From contig DKQK01000025.1 in the NCBI GenBank assembly GCA_002471665.1, forward strand, positions 280,920 through 344,919: DNA of 64,000 bases, given 5' to 3'. A program made the position numbers and the translations under genes. Source of the DNA: Gammaproteobacteria bacterium UBA7310. Lineage in GTDB: Bacteria; Pseudomonadota; Gammaproteobacteria; Pseudomonadales; Ketobacteraceae. The number at the start of each line of letters is the position of its first letter. The stretch's first letter is position 1. Below the pieces are notes generated by a model. The model saw only the letters and a program-made list of their open reading frames with translations. It made no database searches and was not told the DNA's origin. Shown piece after piece: positions 61,201-64,000 of this stretch.

Positions 61201-63333
61201 TTATGCTGCCCGAGTTTTGTTCGAAATCAGCTTCAAACCATTTTTTGACTGCTGGTGCTCACCGGCCATATAAATCAGATCGGTGATATCAAGAATCAGG
61301 GAAACGGTACCATCACCGAGAATGGTGGCACCTGAAATACCATCCACTTTCTTATAGTTGGTTTCCATGCTCTTGATGACAACCTGTTGCTGGCCAAGCA
61401 GATCATCCACCACCACTGCCACTTTGGCGTTACCTGCCTCCACCACCACCAGCAGGCTGTCAGCCAGATCTTTGGAGCGTGGCTCCACACCAAATACTTC
61501 CCAGAGTTTAATAATCGGAATGTATTCATCCCGCAATCGAAACACATCGCAACCACCGGCGACATGATTGATGAGTTTCATATCCGGTTGCAGTGATTCA
61601 ACAATGGAAACCAACGGCACGATAAAGGTCTGGCTGCCCACATCAATTAGCTGACCATCCAGAATAGCCAAAGTGAGCGGTAAGCGGATCGTAAAGGTGC
61701 TGCCTTCACCTTCCACTGAACGCACCTCAATGCTGCCATTCAACTCAAGAATGTTGCGCCGCACTACGTCCATTCCGACACCCCGCCCCGACACATCGGT
61801 GACCTGTTCTGCCGTGGAAAAGCCCGGCTGAAAGATCAGCTCCTGAATCTGCTCATCCGACAACACTTCGGATTCACCAATAACACCATTGGTTCTGGCT
61901 TTGTTCAGAATTTTTTCACGATTCAAACCTTTACCATCATCTATGATTTCAATCATGATATTACCGCCCTGATGAAAGGCATTCAGGGTAATAGTGCCGG
62001 TCTCCTTCTTACCGGCGGCGCGCCGTTCGGCTGGCGACTCCAGGCCATGATCCAGTGCGTTACGCACCAGATGAACCAGGGGGTCACCGATCTTTTCCAT
62101 CACCGTTTTATCCAGCTCGGTTTGCTCACCCACCAGTTTCAGATCGATTTTCTTACCCAATTGTTTGGAAAGGTCACGCACCATGCGGGGAAATCGGCTG
62201 AACGTGAAGCTGATCGGTAACATGCGGATTCGCATCACACTTTCCTGCAGCTCACGGGTATTGTGTTCGAGCTGGGCCAAGCCTTCCTGCAGCTTCTGCA
62301 ACTTTTCCATATCAAACTCGTTACCCAACTGCCCCAGCATGGACTGGGTGATGACCAGCTCCCCCACCAGATTGACCAGACTGTCTATCTTCTCAATGGA
62401 AACCCGAATGGAGGTTGATTCAGAGCTCTTGGCGGCCGGGTTTTGTTGCGCTGGTTTGGTCACAGCTTGCTTGTCTGCCGGCTTAACCGTGTTTTGAACT
62501 TCTGCTTCCGCAGCGCCCATCACATCAGGTTCGGCTATTAATTCATGCTCTTCCGCCTGCGGTGTGGCAATATTCGTGAACAAACCCGCTGTTGCTGTGA
62601 TGGTGATATCCGATTCATCCATCACCCATTCAAATATTTCTTCGATTTCAGACCTGGATCGGCCGGTACTGAGATACAAGTCCCAGCTCAGATGACACTC
62701 CTCCGGGTTCAACCCTGCAAGATCCGGAATTCTATCCAGATTCACACTGACTTCCAGCTCTCCCATTTCGGCCAGCTCACGGAACATTCGCAACGGCTCA
62801 TTACCGGTGCGCAACAGATTCACATCAGGCACAAACTGAATATGCCAGGTGATCTCCTCTTCCTGGCATTGAGAGGCCGCCACAGGAGGTGAAGAGGGCG
62901 TTTCATTGGATAGGGCTTGCTCCCCCCCTGGGGCGACAGGTTGCCTGCCATCAAGAATGTCATTAAACGCCTGAATCAGGATTTTGGATTGTTCTGTATC
63001 CAACGCCGCTCCCGCCTGCAATGCAGTCAACATACCGCGCAGGCAATCGACGGACTGCAACAGCAGGTCTACGTGATCCGGTTGCAGTTGCCTGCTTCCT
63101 TCCCGCACCTGATCGAGCAATGTTTCCAGGACATGAGTAAATTCAGCCACATCAGTGAAACCGAAAGTACTGCTACTGCCTTTTATTGAGTGGGCCGCGC
63201 GAAAGATACTATTGATCGTCTCTGAATCAACGTTTTCACAGTCGAGGTCCAGCAAACTGGACTCCATTACCTGCAAGCCTTCAAAGCTTTCTTCAAAGAA
63301 TACCTGGTGAAATTGACTCAGATCGATACTCAT
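61201..63333 (-). CDS. cheA: Chemotaxis histidine kinase CheA
   Basis: 710 residues. HPt domain with phospho-His48 (RAAHSIKGSS), a P2-like region (about 165-250, ITWHIQFVPDVNLLRTG), dimerisation and HATPase (about 305-555; VRNALDHGLESPAERR, DDGKGLNREKI, GRGVGMDVVRRN), and a C-terminal CheW-like domain (about 560-700). Autophosphorylates and passes phosphate to CheY and CheB. Followed by cheW. Confidence 0.97.
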   Translation of the reverse strand: MSIDLSQFHQVFFEESFEGLQVMESSLLDLDCENVDSETINSIFRAAHSIKGSSSTFGFTDVAEFTHVLETLLDQVREGSRQLQPDHVDLLLQSVDCLRGMLTALQAGAALDTEQSKILIQAFNDILDGRQPVAPGGEQALSNETPSSPPVAASQCQEEEITWHIQFVPDVNLLRTGNEPLRMFRELAEMGELEVSVNLDRIPDLAGLNPEECHLSWDLYLSTGRSRSEIEEIFEWVMDESDITITATAGLFTNIATPQAEEHELIAEPDVMGAAEAEVQNTVKPADKQAVTKPAQQNPAAKSSESTSIRVSIEKIDSLVNLVGELVITQSMLGQLGNEFDMEKLQKLQEGLAQLEHNTRELQESVMRIRMLPISFTFSRFPRMVRDLSKQLGKKIDLKLVGEQTELDKTVMEKIGDPLVHLVRNALDHGLESPAERRAAGKKETGTITLNAFHQGGNIMIEIIDDGKGLNREKILNKARTNGVIGESEVLSDEQIQELIFQPGFSTAEQVTDVSGRGVGMDVVRRNILELNGSIEVRSVEGEGSTFTIRLPLTLAILDGQLIDVGSQTFIVPLVSIVESLQPDMKLINHVAGGCDVFRLRDEYIPIIKLWEVFGVEPRSKDLADSLLVVVEAGNAKVAVVVDDLLGQQQVVIKSMETNYKKVDGISGATILGDGTVSLILDITDLIYMAGEHQQSKNGLKLISNKTRAA

Positions 63334-63337
63334 AGCA

Positions 63338-63700
63338 CTATCCCAGTACTTTTTTAATGGTGTTGAGCAACTGATCCGGATTAAAGGGCTTTACGATCCA
63401 GCCCGTCGCACCCGCTGCTTTGCCTTCGCTTTTTTTGTCCGCTGCTGATTCTGTGGTAAGCATCAGGATCGGTGTGAACTTGTAGTCCGGCAATGTTCTG
63501 AGATTCTTAATCAGCGCGATACCATCCATGACAGGCATGTTCACGTCCGACAACACCAGATCCACCCCGCCTCTTTTGGCTTTATCAAAGGCATCCTGTC
63601 CGTCACAGGCTTCCACCACTTCGTAGCCTGCACCCTGCAACGTAAAGCTGACCATCTGACGCATGGAAGCGCTATCATCGACAGCTAGTATCTTAGTCAT
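63338..63700 (-). CDS. cheY: Chemotaxis response regulator CheY
   Basis: 120 residues, single receiver domain. Asp8/Asp9, phospho-Asp52 (LVLSDVNMPVMDG), Thr in LMLTTES and Lys in IVKPFNP. Output partner unknown; flagellar motor binding would be normal but cannot be shown. Four bases before cheA. Confidence 0.96.
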   Translation of the reverse strand: MTKILAVDDSASMRQMVSFTLQGAGYEVVEACDGQDAFDKAKRGGVDLVLSDVNMPVMDGIALIKNLRTLPDYKFTPILMLTTESAADKKSEGKAAGATGWIVKPFNPDQLLNTIKKVLG

Positions 63701-63723
63701 TGCTGATCTCCATTAAATCTCGG

Positions 63724-64000
63724 TTAATGCTTCAAACGTAAGAATTCAGACACCCCCAGCATCGAGGCTGCCTTTAGAAATGGGTCGGATGGATTGATAA
63801 TCTGGGCCTGAAAATGCTGCTTTTCCATACTTTTGAACCATGCAAGCAGAACCTGCATGGCACTGGTATCAATGCGCTCCACCTGAGATGCATCAACCGC
63901 GACACTGACCCCACCATTGAGGTAAGACTCTAATTTTTCGAGTAAAATATCCGCTTTGCTGATGTCGGAGAACTTGTCCAACTGATACGTTGTCGACTCT
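63724..64000 (-). CDS. STAS-domain protein, 5' end outside the window
   Basis: The frame is open to the last base of the window; 92 codons are visible and the true start lies beyond 64000 (the in-frame TTG at 63981 is probably internal). STAS fold with VAVDASQVERIDTSAMQVLLAW, where Ser in DTSAMQ occupies the phosphorylatable position. A second STAS protein besides the HsbA-like one, at the head of the che genes, as in some Shewanella-type che clusters. Confidence 0.88.
   Translation of the reverse strand, partial: ESTTYQLDKFSDISKADILLEKLESYLNGGVSVAVDASQVERIDTSAMQVLLAWFKSMEKQHFQAQIINPSDPFLKAASMLGVSEFLRLKH

Overview
This window is chromosomal DNA from a gammaproteobacterium. The gene order from rpsA through cmk, the tyrA-aroA fusion, hisC, pheA, serC, gyrA, mtnA, an MTA/SAH-deaminase-like amidohydrolase, ubiG, mupP and a yciK-type SDR is the order I recall from Pseudomonas, but protein sequence and GC content (mid-50s by eye) point to a relative outside Pseudomonas proper, such as a Ketobacter/Alcanivorax/Marinobacter-like marine lineage. 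The lineage is inference. I see no tRNA, rRNA, CRISPR array, prophage or insertion sequence.

Layout. 1-4.2 kb: the 3' part of a tail-specific protease (prc), a HIT protein and a 7TMR-DISM hybrid histidine kinase. 4.2-6.9 kb: yqcC-like gene, a TolC-family outer membrane protein and an SDR. 7-17.9 kb: a leftward housekeeping run gyrA > serC > pheA > hisC > tyrA-aroA > cmk > rpsA with overlapping or nearly touching genes; ihfB, often next after rpsA, is absent and replaced by a terminator. 18-24 kb: mtnA leftward, then rightward mtaD, ubiG, mupP, yciK and a diguanylate cyclase preceded by a good sigma-54 promoter match. 24-31.6 kb: trpS > scpA > scpB > rluB, with yciO and rnm leftward, then yciB-yciI-ygiM rightward. 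31.7-36.8 kb: a secreted VolA-like lipase, an AMACR/CoA-transferase-family enzyme, an AraC regulator and a K+ channel.

36.9-40.6 kb is the most accessory part: an HExxH metalloprotein overlapping a secreted protein of unknown function, a 360-bp AT-rich gap, a sigma-factor-like protein behind a folded leader, and an orphan DUF4123 (type VI secretion adaptor family) protein. 40.6-48.9 kb: bacterioferritin and its ferredoxin (Fur-box candidate), a DegP/DegQ protease with a textbook sigma-E promoter, a thioesterase, a GlxA-type regulator, and a leftward set bluB > half-size GDT1-type transporter > small membrane protein > two-RCK K+ channel > CBS protein. 49.6-53 kb: fadBA with a palindrome matching the PsrA operator consensus.

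54.4-64 kb is a leftward signalling cluster: STAS protein (cut by the window edge), CheY, CheA, CheW, CheR, CheD, CheB, a sensor-less degenerate MCP-like membrane protein, then an HsbA-like STAS protein, an HsbR-like receiver/PP2C/anti-sigma-kinase protein and an HptB-like HPt protein. A complete chemosensory core is thus contiguous with a partner-switching module of the HptB-HsbR-HsbA or Shewanella CrsR-CrsA type. The 7TMR-DISM hybrid kinase at the other end of the window has the architecture of the Pseudomonas kinases (SagS/PA1611 type) that feed HptB. This cluster is the best candidate for an under-described system here.
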